Positions 7,163-14,116 of a DNA stretch of 14,116 nucleotides are shown piece after piece. Where the stretch lies: the NCBI GenBank assembly GCA_964481385.1, contig CAYZTN010000030.1, positions 1-14,116 of the forward strand, read 5' to 3'. Every line of letters starts with the position of its first letter. Positions within the stretch are counted from its first letter, which is position 1. Both the position numbers and the translations under genes were made by a program. This DNA is from UMGS1649 sp964481385. GTDB lineage: Bacteria > Bacillota > Clostridia > TANB77 > CAG-465. A model generated the notes under the pieces. That model searched no databases. It saw only the letters and a program-made list of their open reading frames with translations, and was not told where the DNA came from.

Positions 7163-7399
7163 CTATTCTCCTTTCTTACACTCACTATAAAACCTAACAT
7201 ATCTTTTATACAAATAATCACACTGTTCCTCTGTAATTTGGCCGTTCACCCAAGCAGTATTTATAGAGCCCTGCATTTCGTTTACTAGGCAATCTATATA
7301 ATTTACGTTTTCTTTTACTCCTTTCTTTAGTGCCTCTATATCTCGCTCTAAATACTTAGGTAAATTTTTTTCCAATTCCAAATTTTCAATACACATCAT
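7163..7399 (-). CDS. Small protein coupled to the HipA/CtkA-like kinase (78 aa)
   Basis: I do not recognise a named family. The protein is charged and probably all-helical. It has an N-terminal run of Leu, Glu and Lys (NLPKYLERDIEALKKGV near residues 12-28) that could form an amphipathic helix, then a central DCLVNEMQGSINTAW segment. There is no obvious helix-turn-helix or membrane segment. A TTG start at 7423 is in frame, but GGGGAG (7409-7414) sits 9 nt before the ATG at 7399, so I chose that ATG. The gene ends exactly where the kinase begins, which suggests matched production of the two proteins. It may be a partner or antitoxin of the kinase, an inference from the gene arrangement alone. 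Confidence 0.7.
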   Translation of the reverse strand: MMCIENLELEKNLPKYLERDIEALKKGVKENVNYIDCLVNEMQGSINTAWVNGQITEEQCDYLYKRYVRFYSECKKGE

Positions 7400-7422
7400 A
7401 AGTTTTATCTCCCCAAAATTCA

Positions 7423-7452
7423 ATTACACTTTAATTATACAATAACTGTCAA
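7423..7452 (-). promoter_or_regulatory. Possible promoter of the kinase pair
   Basis: On the minus strand a perfect TTGACA (7447-7452) is followed after 18 bp by TGTAAT (7423-7428). A perfect TATAAT (7434-7439) also lies between them, but its own 17-bp-spaced -35 is poor. Either combination would start transcription just upstream of the GGGGAG ribosome site. The true -10 cannot be settled from sequence. Confidence 0.4.
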
Positions 7453-7463
7453 GACATAAAATA

Positions 7464-7485
7464 TGAGGGAGTTTTTTCTCCCTCA
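7464..7485 (-). terminator. Likely terminator of recD2
   Basis: TGAGGGAG (7464-7471) and CTCCCTCA (7478-7485) form a perfect 8-bp stem with a 6-nt loop, 13 nt past the recD2 stop codon. On the minus strand it is followed by a TATTTTATG tail that is only moderately T-rich. It separates recD2 from the kinase pair. Confidence 0.6.
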
Positions 7486-7498
7486 GCACACAAAGTCG

Positions 7499-9682
7499 CT
7501 ATACAAGTTTTCTTTTTAAACCTGACTCTCTAGACTTTTCATTTGTATTATCTATCATATAATTTATAACCGCTTCACGTCCAACAAATATAAGCAAATT
7601 CTTCGCTCTGGTCATGGCAGTATAAAGCAGGTTTCTATTAAACAGTTTCTCATAACAAATATATAACGGAATTATTACCGTATTAAACTCACTACCTTGA
7701 GACTTATGCACAGTAATAGCATAAGCATGCTCTAGTTCGTCAAGCTCGTCAAAATCATATTTAGCACGTCTTCTATCATCAAACTCAACTGTTAAATACT
7801 TCTCTGCTGTATTTATCCTAGTTATTTTTCCCATATCACCGTTATATATTCCGTTACCTTGAACTCCTTCCAAATCATAGTTTCTATCATAGTTATTTAC
7901 TATCTGCATTACTTTATCGTTTTCATAGAAAACTCTATCTCCGCTTTTTCTATGCACCATATCATCACTTGGATTCAATTTTATTTTTTGCAGTACTTTA
8001 TTTAACTCAAACGTACCTATAGCAGATTTTTTTATAGGGGTAAGGACTTGAATGTCTCCTAAAAATCCTTCGTCATACTTTGCACGTAACCTATAATCTA
8101 CCAAGCTCTCTATTTCCTTTACAGTGCTTTCTACGGAATCTGTTGATATAAAATACATATCTGTATCTGCTTTTTTAAATGAAACATGTTCTCCTGCTTT
8201 AATAGCATGAGCAGACATAATTATATCTGATTTTGCACTTTGCCTATAAATCTCGGTTAAAAATATAGTATGAGCAACACCAGACTCAATTATATCTCTT
8301 AGAACATTTCCTGGTCCTACAGATGGTAACTGGTCTGCGTCTCCCACTATTATGAGTTTGGCATTTGCTTTAAGGCCTTTTATTAAATTATTCATAAGCA
8401 GAACATCTATCATTGAAGCCTCGTCTACAATTACTACATCTGCGTCTATAACTTCTATCGGGAAATCTACCTGTGAATCAAAATCTCCGTCTTCTACTTT
8501 AGTTATTTCAAGTAATCTATGTATTGTTTTAGCATTTTCACCTGTTGTCTCTGTTATACGTTTAGCAGCTCTACCAGTAGGTGCAGCTAAAACGTAAGAC
8601 AAATTTTTTCTCTTTAAAATATCTATTATACACTTAATAATTGTAGTTTTTCCTGTACCTGGCCCTCCAGTTATAACAGATAGGTTATTGTTTATGCACA
8701 TTTTAACAGCTTCTTCTTGAGTTTTAGATAATACAATACTAAGCGATTCAGATACTTCTTCCAAATCTTTTTCAACTTTAAACCTACTAGCCGGTTTTGC
8801 AGTCAGCTCTTTCAAATGCTCAGCAATATTTTTCTCTGCTTGATACATGCTTTTCCTATACACATACTCTCTATCTAGTGCATTTTCTATTACAATTTTA
8901 TTCTTTAATACTAGTGCCTTATATGCATTCTCAATTTCAGATTCTCCAACTTCCAGCATACGCACCGCATATTCAGTTAACAAGTCTTTTTTTACACAAG
9001 TATTTCCTTCTTTTATAAAATAACTTAAAAGATAGATTATACCACCTTTAATCCTTGATTCAGAGTTTTTATCTATGTTTAAATTACTTGCTAATTTATC
9101 TACTGTCTTAAAATCTAATGACACAACAAAGTCCATAAGCGAATAAGGATTTTCCTTAATTATGTTTATTGCATTCATTCCCAGAGCGTCATATATCTTC
9201 ATCGCCATTTTAAGTCCTATATTATTTTTGGCTAAGAAACTAGTAAGACTCCATCTTTCCCACTCATTATTTATGTATTCACTTAACAGCTCAGCACGTT
9301 CTTCATTCATTCCTTTTACATCCAGTAACAAATCTGGTTTATACCTAATAACCTCTAAAGCGTCATCGCCAAACTTTTTAATAATACGTTCAGCTGTCTT
9401 TTGCCCTACACCTTTTACATCACTTTCTGCAATATATGTGATAAGAGAGGCCGCGTCTGACGGCAATTCTTTTTCTAATTTAGTAAAACCAAATTGTTCA
9501 CCATATGTTTTGTGATAAGTAAATTCACCTTCAATACTTATAGTGTCGCCTACTTCTACTCCTGTACCATCTCCTACAGCAGTTATATAGTCGTCCTCAG
9601 TCTTAAGTAAAAACACGGTATAACCATTTTTTTCATTATGATATATTATATTTGAAACTTTTCCACTTAACTGCAAATTCAT
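7499..9682 (-). CDS. recD2: RecD2-type ATP-dependent DNA helicase (727 aa)
   Basis: Superfamily 1B 5'-3' DNA helicase of the RecD2 type, which works in DNA repair and fork maintenance independently of RecBC. The N-terminal OB-like region (about 1-70, LSGKVSNIIYHNEKNGYTVF) is typical of RecD2. Helix-hairpin-helix-like segments lie at about 88-130 (VKGVGQKTAERIIKKFG). Walker A, GGPGTGKTT, is at 339-347, with Lys345 as the key lysine. Walker B, VIVDEASM, is at 417-424, and motif III, GDADQLPSVGPG, at 447-458. Further motifs are TVHKSQGSEF (motif V region) and LLYTAMTRAKN (motif VI) near the C-terminus. The length is close to that of the Deinococcus protein. The Shine-Dalgarno AAAGGA is unusually close to the ATG. 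The upstream region is dominated by the repeat block at 9727-9852, which may carry its promoter. Confidence 0.95.
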   Translation of the reverse strand: MNLQLSGKVSNIIYHNEKNGYTVFLLKTEDDYITAVGDGTGVEVGDTISIEGEFTYHKTYGEQFGFTKLEKELPSDAASLITYIAESDVKGVGQKTAERIIKKFGDDALEVIRYKPDLLLDVKGMNEERAELLSEYINNEWERWSLTSFLAKNNIGLKMAMKIYDALGMNAINIIKENPYSLMDFVVSLDFKTVDKLASNLNIDKNSESRIKGGIIYLLSYFIKEGNTCVKKDLLTEYAVRMLEVGESEIENAYKALVLKNKIVIENALDREYVYRKSMYQAEKNIAEHLKELTAKPASRFKVEKDLEEVSESLSIVLSKTQEEAVKMCINNNLSVITGGPGTGKTTIIKCIIDILKRKNLSYVLAAPTGRAAKRITETTGENAKTIHRLLEITKVEDGDFDSQVDFPIEVIDADVVIVDEASMIDVLLMNNLIKGLKANAKLIIVGDADQLPSVGPGNVLRDIIESGVAHTIFLTEIYRQSAKSDIIMSAHAIKAGEHVSFKKADTDMYFISTDSVESTVKEIESLVDYRLRAKYDEGFLGDIQVLTPIKKSAIGTFELNKVLQKIKLNPSDDMVHRKSGDRVFYENDKVMQIVNNYDRNYDLEGVQGNGIYNGDMGKITRINTAEKYLTVEFDDRRRAKYDFDELDELEHAYAITVHKSQGSEFNTVIIPLYICYEKLFNRNLLYTAMTRAKNLLIFVGREAVINYMIDNTNEKSRESGLKRKLV

Positions 9683-9726
9683 CTTCCTTTCTGTGATAGC
9701 GTAACTTAACGGCAGTTGGCATCATT

Positions 9727-9758
9727 TAGTGTCATAGTGTCATAGTGTCATAGTGTCA
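9727..9758. repeat. Four perfect tandem copies of TAGTGTCA
   Basis: The 8-bp unit TAGTGTCA occurs four times in a row without any mismatch (9727, 9735, 9743 and 9751). The last copy runs into the left arm of the inverted repeat. Degenerate relatives (AAATGACAC, TATGACAC, CGACAC) continue on the far side of the other arm, up to about 9880. Short perfect tandem units can change in number by slipped-strand pairing. This array lies about 45 bp upstream of the recD2 start codon. Confidence 0.95.
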
Positions 9759-9850
9759 TTTGGGACGTTTCTATTTGACACTAACCATAATAATTCATGT
9801 ATATATGATTTATACTTGACAGTGTCAAATAGAAACGTCCCAAATGACAC
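9753..9850. repeat. 30-bp perfect inverted repeat with 38-bp centre
   Basis: The arms 9753-9782 and 9821-9850 are perfect reverse complements, separated by 38 bp. Each arm carries the 18-bp core GTGTCATTTGGGACGTTT or its complement, the same core as at 39-56 and 2543-2560. Each arm is also itself a small imperfect hairpin (AGTGTCA paired with TGACACT). The centre is AT-rich. The block fills most of the 202-bp gap between recD2 and the glycosyltransferase gene, and no gene is seen in it. It looks like a REP-like or miniature mobile element. Confidence 0.9.
9800..9828 (-). promoter_or_regulatory. Possible recD2 promoter inside the inverted repeat
   Basis: On the minus strand a perfect TTGACA (9823-9828), supplied by the repeat arm, is followed after 17 bp by TATATA (9800-9805) in the central loop. 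This would start transcription near 9793 toward recD2. The -10 match is only moderate, and read-through from the glycosyltransferase genes is also possible. Confidence 0.35.
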
Positions 9851-9884
9851 CAAATGACACTATGACACGCGACACCATGACATG

Positions 9885-10682
9885 TTAAAAGTAATTACGA
9901 TAAGTATTCTCGCCCGTTTCAATTGCTTTATTTATAATATCTAATCTTAGTGCTAATCTATCATTTTTAATTCTGCTTAACAGATTTATTTTATATTTAG
10001 GATATTTCAAACACAATCTGTAAAACTTAATCAATTCTTCTAGTATATCTAGCTGCGTATCTTCTAATATTGGTAACGTAGCATTACTATTTGGCACTTT
10101 ACGGTAAGTAAAAAACGATTCTTTAAAATACGTATAATCTTTTGCTTTGCACATTGCTTCTAAAGTAAATATCATATCTTCATAACGTTTGCATTCAGGA
10201 AAAGGTATCTCTTCAATCAGCTCTTTTTTAAAGCATTTAGTTGGACAGCCAAGCATACTCGTCTTTTCAATTTTATTTTCTATTGTTTCTTCTTTTTCAA
10301 TCATTTCTTCAATCTTACCAAAATTATCTTTAGTAAAGTTTAAGAAAATAATGTCTTCGCCTTTAATATGATTAGCAAGCTTTTCTAGCACTTCGTTATT
10401 TGTTAAATAATCGTCGCTATCTAAAAAAACAATATACTCACCCGTTGCAAGTTTCATTCCTGCATTTCTTGCTCCTCCTGCTTGCAACCTATCGGTAGTT
10501 ATGAATTTAACATCGGGATATTTTTTGATTTTTTCCAAACTATTATCTGTTGACCCATCATCAATAACAATAACTTCATAACTTTTATATGTTTGTCCAA
10601 ATACACTATTTAAACACTCTTCTATGTATGGTGCTTTGTTATAATTTGGAACTATTATACTAAATTTTATTTTTTTATTCAT
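9885..10682 (-). CDS. Glycosyltransferase family 2 (265 aa)
   Basis: GT-A fold sugar transferase, probably adding a sugar to a surface polysaccharide or glycolipid at the cytoplasmic face. The N-terminus has the family signature FSIIVPNYNKAPYIEECLNS. DDGSTDNS at 41-48 is the nucleotide-binding region. RLQAGGARNAGM is at 65-76, and the metal-binding DSDD is at 88-91 (VFLDSDDYL). No membrane helix is visible at the C-terminus, so it is a soluble, short member. It starts 1 nt after the stop of the GT-B gene, with a GGAGG ribosome site 9 nt upstream, so the two are co-transcribed. The donor and acceptor sugars cannot be read from the sequence. Confidence 0.93.
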   Translation of the reverse strand: MNKKIKFSIIVPNYNKAPYIEECLNSVFGQTYKSYEVIVIDDGSTDNSLEKIKKYPDVKFITTDRLQAGGARNAGMKLATGEYIVFLDSDDYLTNNEVLEKLANHIKGEDIIFLNFTKDNFGKIEEMIEKEETIENKIEKTSMLGCPTKCFKKELIEEIPFPECKRYEDMIFTLEAMCKAKDYTYFKESFFTYRKVPNSNATLPILEDTQLDILEELIKFYRLCLKYPKYKINLLSRIKNDRLALRLDIINKAIETGENTYRNYF

Positions 10683-10683
10683 A

Positions 10684-11748
10684 TTAGCATTCCTCCATAT
10701 TTAAACAATTATCAAAGAAATCCTCAAAAGATTTGAGAGTTTTTCCTCCGTCAAATTCAACAATGCTCACCAAGTTTTCTTGTGATAACCCTTTAAATAA
10801 CTCTCTATGATTATATAAATAAATTAAACATTCTTTTAACTTTCTTTTTACATTGTTATCGTCTTTGCCATCGTTTCTACTACCTATATTAAATCTTTGC
10901 TGTTTATTACCAAATATTTCTGGCACAATACCAACGTCTGTAGATATAACTGGCACGCCAGAATGCATGGCTTCTAATACCGGACGCGGAGTTCCTTCAT
11001 GAACAGATACACATATACAAACGTCTATATCGCTATAATATCCTGGCATTTCTTCAGCTGCACGCCACTCCACATTTCTATCAGCATAGCACTCAATAAA
11101 CTTATATCCTTCTTCAATCAATTCGCAAATAACGGGCTTTAAAACTGAGTGAAATCCCTTGAGGTCAATACCGTTATCTCCACTATGCATGCTATTTCCA
11201 ACCCAGCCAATAACAATAGGGCGATTACCAATGTTATCTAACTCAAACCTTTCTAAATTCATCGGAACGTACTTCGTTTCATCGCAAATATCATGAACCA
11301 TAGCACTAGGGGCGTTATACTCTTTAATGGCAGTATATATATTAAAAAGCTTTTTTGTCGCTGTATAATACCTTTTTGTATATATATTAAAAATTGGCGC
11401 ATGCTCTTTTATTCCCGCTACATCTATATCCATATAATCATATACTGCAGTTGAACATTTATTTCTAACCATTTTAATGTAATCTTGAAAAGAATATCCG
11501 CTATTTCTAACTTTTTCCTTAAAAACGCTATTTCCTATTAATAACAACATTCTACGATTTAAAAAATGAATCAAATCGCAATATTTATTGTTTTCTATCA
11601 GCTCAAATAAATAGTCTGCTTCTTTTCTTCTATCAAAATAAACTATCCTGATGTTGTATTTATAACTTAAATCTTTTTTTAATTTCTGAGCAATATTATC
11701 AAAAGCCCAATTTGGAATGTCTGCGACAATACATATATTTGGCTTCAT
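10684..11748 (-). CDS. GT-B type glycosyltransferase (family 4-like, 354 aa)
   Basis: Retaining sugar transferase with the GT-B fold. The N-terminal half begins PNICIVADIPNWAFDNIA, a Rossmann-like strand. The C-terminal half starts near residue 178 with VIGWVGNS and carries the donor-binding signature EGTPRPVLEAM at 251-261, followed by GVPVISTDVGIVPEI. Glu251 is in the position of the conserved EX7E glutamate, and Glu259 is the second one. The ATG at 11748 has AAGGA 9 nt upstream. The in-frame ATG at 11757 overlaps that ribosome site and is rejected. It lies in one run with the two GT2 genes, 83 nt after the upstream one. The likely pathway is capsule, cell-wall polysaccharide or exopolysaccharide assembly. 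Confidence 0.9.
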   Translation of the reverse strand: MKPNICIVADIPNWAFDNIAQKLKKDLSYKYNIRIVYFDRRKEADYLFELIENNKYCDLIHFLNRRMLLLIGNSVFKEKVRNSGYSFQDYIKMVRNKCSTAVYDYMDIDVAGIKEHAPIFNIYTKRYYTATKKLFNIYTAIKEYNAPSAMVHDICDETKYVPMNLERFELDNIGNRPIVIGWVGNSMHSGDNGIDLKGFHSVLKPVICELIEEGYKFIECYADRNVEWRAAEEMPGYYSDIDVCICVSVHEGTPRPVLEAMHSGVPVISTDVGIVPEIFGNKQQRFNIGSRNDGKDDNNVKRKLKECLIYLYNHRELFKGLSQENLVSIVEFDGGKTLKSFEDFFDNCLNMEEC

Positions 11749-11831
11749 AAAATTCATTCCTTTCTTGCTTTAATGTAAGTACCTCATAATTTATCTTTAA
11801 ATAGTATTAATGTTATTATAGTTATTTAAAA

Positions 11832-12842
11832 CTACTTCAGTTTTCCCTGAATTTTTAATTTTTGCCTTTCTTCTAAAAAGTTAAAGTACAACTCAGTGCT
11901 ATATCGCATTAAATATATACACAATTTTTGGTAATCATTTAATAACACAAAAAAATCTTTTCCATTTGATGCGGTATATTCTAATATAATTGTAATAAAT
12001 TTAAAAACATATTTTTCAACTTCTTTAAACTCTTTTTTAGATATAACATACTTTATACTAAGTGCTAAAGAAGATTCTAAAAAAGCATACATGTTATAAC
12101 TGTTAAGTTCAGGATATTTTGAGCTTATCAACTCATATCTGTCATATATCGCTTTACCAAAATCTTTCAAATTATTTTCGGTTATAGTTGCAGTTATACT
12201 AGAACTTCTTTTTAAATAAAAATAGCAATTCCTATTTATATATGTAATTTTGTTAATTGTGCTTAATACGTTAAAACTAAAAACAATATCTTCATAATTG
12301 ATTCCTACTTGAAAGTTACAAACTACGCTCTTTTTGAATAATTTATTCCAAACGAAATTCTTAAATGTCTTTTGGCACAAAAACTCTTTCATAATTTCTA
12401 TTCCTTCATATTCAACAACTTCGTTTTGACACAACCCAGAATCAACACTAGAATCAATGATTATGCTATCGTCTGTTCGCACTACTTTATACGCACCACA
12501 AGCAATATCTGCATTAGTTCTTTTTAACGTATTATATAACATTTCGCAATAATCTTCGGTTATATAATCATCGCTGTCTATAAAAGCAATATAATCTCCT
12601 GTACTAACCTCAATTCCTAGATTCCTAGTAGTAGACAGCCCCGCATTTTCCTTATGAACAACTTTTATTTTTTCGCTTTTTAGAGCATATTCATCACAAA
12701 TGTCTCCCGAGATATCCTTTGAACCGTCATCAATTAAAATGATTTCTATATTTTTATATGTTTGATTTAAGATACTGTCTAAGCACTTTCTCAAATAATT
12801 TTCCACGTTATATACAGGTACTACAATACTTATCTTTTCCAT
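11832..12842 (-). CDS. Glycosyltransferase family 2 (336 aa)
   Basis: GT-A fold sugar transferase. The signature KISIVVPVYNVENYLRKCL is at the N-terminus. LIDDGSKDISGDICDEY is near 37-52 and HKENAGLSTTRNLGI near 63-77. The metal-binding DSDD is at 89-92. The C-terminal part is mostly helical, without obvious membrane segments. The ATG at 12842 is preferred because AAGGGG lies 7 nt upstream. An in-frame TTG at 12905 would add 21 unrelated residues and overlap the promoter. It is the first gene of the glycosyltransferase run. The architecture resembles capsule and exopolysaccharide GT2 enzymes, but substrate specificity is unknown. Confidence 0.93.
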   Translation of the reverse strand: MEKISIVVPVYNVENYLRKCLDSILNQTYKNIEIILIDDGSKDISGDICDEYALKSEKIKVVHKENAGLSTTRNLGIEVSTGDYIAFIDSDDYITEDYCEMLYNTLKRTNADIACGAYKVVRTDDSIIIDSSVDSGLCQNEVVEYEGIEIMKEFLCQKTFKNFVWNKLFKKSVVCNFQVGINYEDIVFSFNVLSTINKITYINRNCYFYLKRSSSITATITENNLKDFGKAIYDRYELISSKYPELNSYNMYAFLESSLALSIKYVISKKEFKEVEKYVFKFITIILEYTASNGKDFFVLLNDYQKLCIYLMRYSTELYFNFLEERQKLKIQGKLK

Positions 12843-12876
12843 AATTTTCCCCTTATCTAATACTTCAACCCCACTT

Positions 12877-12905
12877 ATAATACCACACTTAGGTAAAAAA
12901 GGCAA
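12877..12905 (-). promoter_or_regulatory. Promoter of the glycosyltransferase run
   Basis: On the minus strand TTGCCT (12900-12905) is followed after 17 bp by TATTAT (12877-12882), which is preceded by TGG and so forms an extended -10. It starts transcription near 12870, about 28 nt before the ATG at 12842. Confidence 0.55.
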
Positions 12906-12955
12906 TCTGAAAATCTAATTTTAAGTTTTGAGCGAGTTTCACATAAGGCACCAAA

Positions 12956-12981
12956 GCCAATGAGAGTATATTCTCATTGGC
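12956..12981 (-). terminator. Stem-loop after the unrecognised 318-aa gene
   Basis: GCCAATGAGA (12956-12965) and TCTCATTGGC (12972-12981) form a perfect 10-bp stem with a 6-nt loop, 3 nt past the stop codon at 12985. On the minus strand only TTT follows, so termination strength is uncertain. An mRNA 3'-end stabilising role is an alternative. Confidence 0.5.
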
Positions 12982-12984
12982 ATA

Positions 12985-13941
12985 TCACACTTGTTTTTTT
13001 ATTACATTATATTTTTCTTTTAAGCTTTCTCTAAAATCCACCTTTTTAACTTTATTCTCGTATTCAGCTACCCACTCCGTGTAAAGTTCAGCACCTTCAA
13101 GCACATCAAGTAAGTAGTATTCTTTTACTTCGAGATCTCTTTCGTTGTATTCCTTCAAAAAATATTTTATGCCTACTTGCGGTTCATACAAGTCAATATA
13201 TATATTTAATATGCATCTAACAAAAGAATTTAAGCGTTCTTTATTTTCATAGCTGTTGTTTTTAATATAATTTCCTTTCAAAATTTCCACTTTTTCTTCC
13301 AGTAATTTTATTGCGAGCTTTCTAGTATCCGGTGTGTGTAAAAAGGAACTAAACACATCAAATAAACTATCGTGAAATATTGTTGGGTCATACTTTACAT
13401 TTAAACACTCAACACAAATCTTTAAATTTTCTATAGTTACTCCATTTATTAAAACTCTTCCCATAATGCAAGCTAAGAAATCTACTTGAGATACTTGAAT
13501 AGCGCCAAACGTATTCCAACTAGGGAATATTAAATAATGAGTTCCGTAGCTTAATACACTAAACAAATCTTTTAATAACATTGTTGCCTTTTTTCCATCT
13601 TCAGTTTCAGGCAAAAATCTATTCAGTTGCTTATAGAAGGCTCTAACTCTAAACCTCCATTTGCTTCTCTCTGTCTTTGGAATTACTCTATTTGGTGAAG
13701 CATACAAATCAGACATCGCGCACTCACAAAAATAATCTATTTGTTTTTCTAGTACGTCTATTGGCAAATTTGAATTTCGAACTTCTTTTTCTACATTTTT
13801 GTTTATATCACTAATATACTCATCAATATTGCGTTCTTCTTTTTTGGCTTTAGGTATAATCTTATACAGCTCAACTATAATCTTATCTTTATCTTTTTCG
13901 TCATACTTTTTCAAAATTTCTCTTAATTCATTTACTTTCAT
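12985..13941 (-). CDS. Unrecognised soluble protein (318 aa)
   Basis: I do not recognise this protein. The N-terminus (MKVNELREILKKYDEKDKDK) is highly charged and helical. The body contains a tryptophan, RSKWRFRVRAFYK, near residue 93, and a more hydrophobic stretch near 135-160 that is too polar to be a membrane helix. The C-terminus is again lysine- and glutamate-rich. There is no signal peptide, P-loop, zinc motif or helix-turn-helix that I can see. The ATG at 13941 has GAGGTG upstream. A GTG at 13950 lies inside that ribosome site and is rejected. It is a single gene closed by a stem-loop and is not clearly linked to the glycosyltransferases. Confidence 0.75.
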   Translation of the reverse strand: MKVNELREILKKYDEKDKDKIIVELYKIIPKAKKEERNIDEYISDINKNVEKEVRNSNLPIDVLEKQIDYFCECAMSDLYASPNRVIPKTERSKWRFRVRAFYKQLNRFLPETEDGKKATMLLKDLFSVLSYGTHYLIFPSWNTFGAIQVSQVDFLACIMGRVLINGVTIENLKICVECLNVKYDPTIFHDSLFDVFSSFLHTPDTRKLAIKLLEEKVEILKGNYIKNNSYENKERLNSFVRCILNIYIDLYEPQVGIKYFLKEYNERDLEVKEYYLLDVLEGAELYTEWVAEYENKVKKVDFRESLKEKYNVIKKQV

Positions 13942-14116
13942 GGAATACACCTCAAAAAAAACATTTATTTCACATCAATTTTTCGTCACCTTTTGAGGTT
14001 ACGCAAAAACAAACAAGTAACGAAAGTATTGATATTGTTGGAGCGAACCACATACAAGTTTCGAACTATGTCCTCTTTCTGAAATTATTATATATAATTT
14101 TTTATTAATTTTCAAT
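13942..14116. other. Upstream region of the 318-aa gene, no gene seen
   Basis: This right edge holds no convincing gene. It should carry the promoter of the 318-aa gene, but I see no -35/-10 pair with good spacing on the minus strand. Two weak inverted repeats are present: GTTAC/GTAAC around 14000-14023, and ACCT/AGGT around 13990-14001. The window ends before any neighbouring gene. Confidence 0.4.

Noticed and set aside
8352..9515. Plus-strand open frames inside recD2
   Set aside because: They are antisense to a gene with all helicase motifs intact and have no expression signals.
9727..9880. CRISPR array
   Set aside because: The repeats are 8-bp tandem units without unique spacers and the larger repeat is inverted, not direct. 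No cas gene is present.
12843..12905. Longer N-terminus of the 336-aa glycosyltransferase
   Set aside because: The extra 21 residues come from a TTG codon without a ribosome site and overlap the -35 and -10 boxes, while the internal ATG has AAGGGG upstream.

Overview
The window comes from a low-GC (about 30 % by eye), probably anaerobic member of the Firmicutes, most likely a clostridium. The base composition, the Shine-Dalgarno sites (GGAGG, AAGGAG, AGGTGA) and the oxygen-sensitive class III ribonucleotide reductase all point that way. Most genes are on the minus strand. Only a Crp/Fnr-type regulator and one small cysteine-rich ORF are on the plus strand. No tRNA, rRNA, CRISPR array, integrase or transposase gene was seen.

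Layout from left to right. (1) 66-2446: a KAP-type P-loop ATPase gene with a good promoter, divergent from a 94-residue cysteine-rich ORF. The pair is bracketed by perfect 28-bp direct repeats at 39-66 and 2543-2570. (2) 2581-5499: a minus-strand operon nrdD-nrdG-DUF1653 for anaerobic dNTP synthesis. (3) 5500-6250: a divergent control region and a Crp/Fnr-family regulator. An 18-bp palindrome, TTGTTGC-ACTT-GCAACAA, is centred at -41.5 from the predicted nrdD start and overlaps the regulator's own -35 box. (4) 6284-7399: a HipA/CtkA-like kinase coupled to a small 78-residue protein, possibly a toxin-antitoxin-like pair. (5) 7499-9682: recD2, a RecD-type helicase. (6) 9727-9852: a repeat block with four tandem 8-bp units and a 30-bp perfect inverted repeat. 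(7) 9885-12842: three glycosyltransferase genes for surface or secreted polysaccharide. (8) 12985-13941: an unrecognised soluble protein.

Two themes link the regions. The first is a plausible regulatory circuit in which the Crp/Fnr-type protein activates the anaerobic reductase operon and limits its own expression through one shared operator. The second is a family of intergenic repeats sharing the 18-bp core AAACGTCCCAAATGACAC. It occurs four times: at the two ends of the KAP cassette and twice, inverted, between recD2 and the glycosyltransferases. The KAP cassette and the kinase pair are the best candidates for accessory defence or stress modules. Their functions are inferred from family membership, not shown by the sequence.
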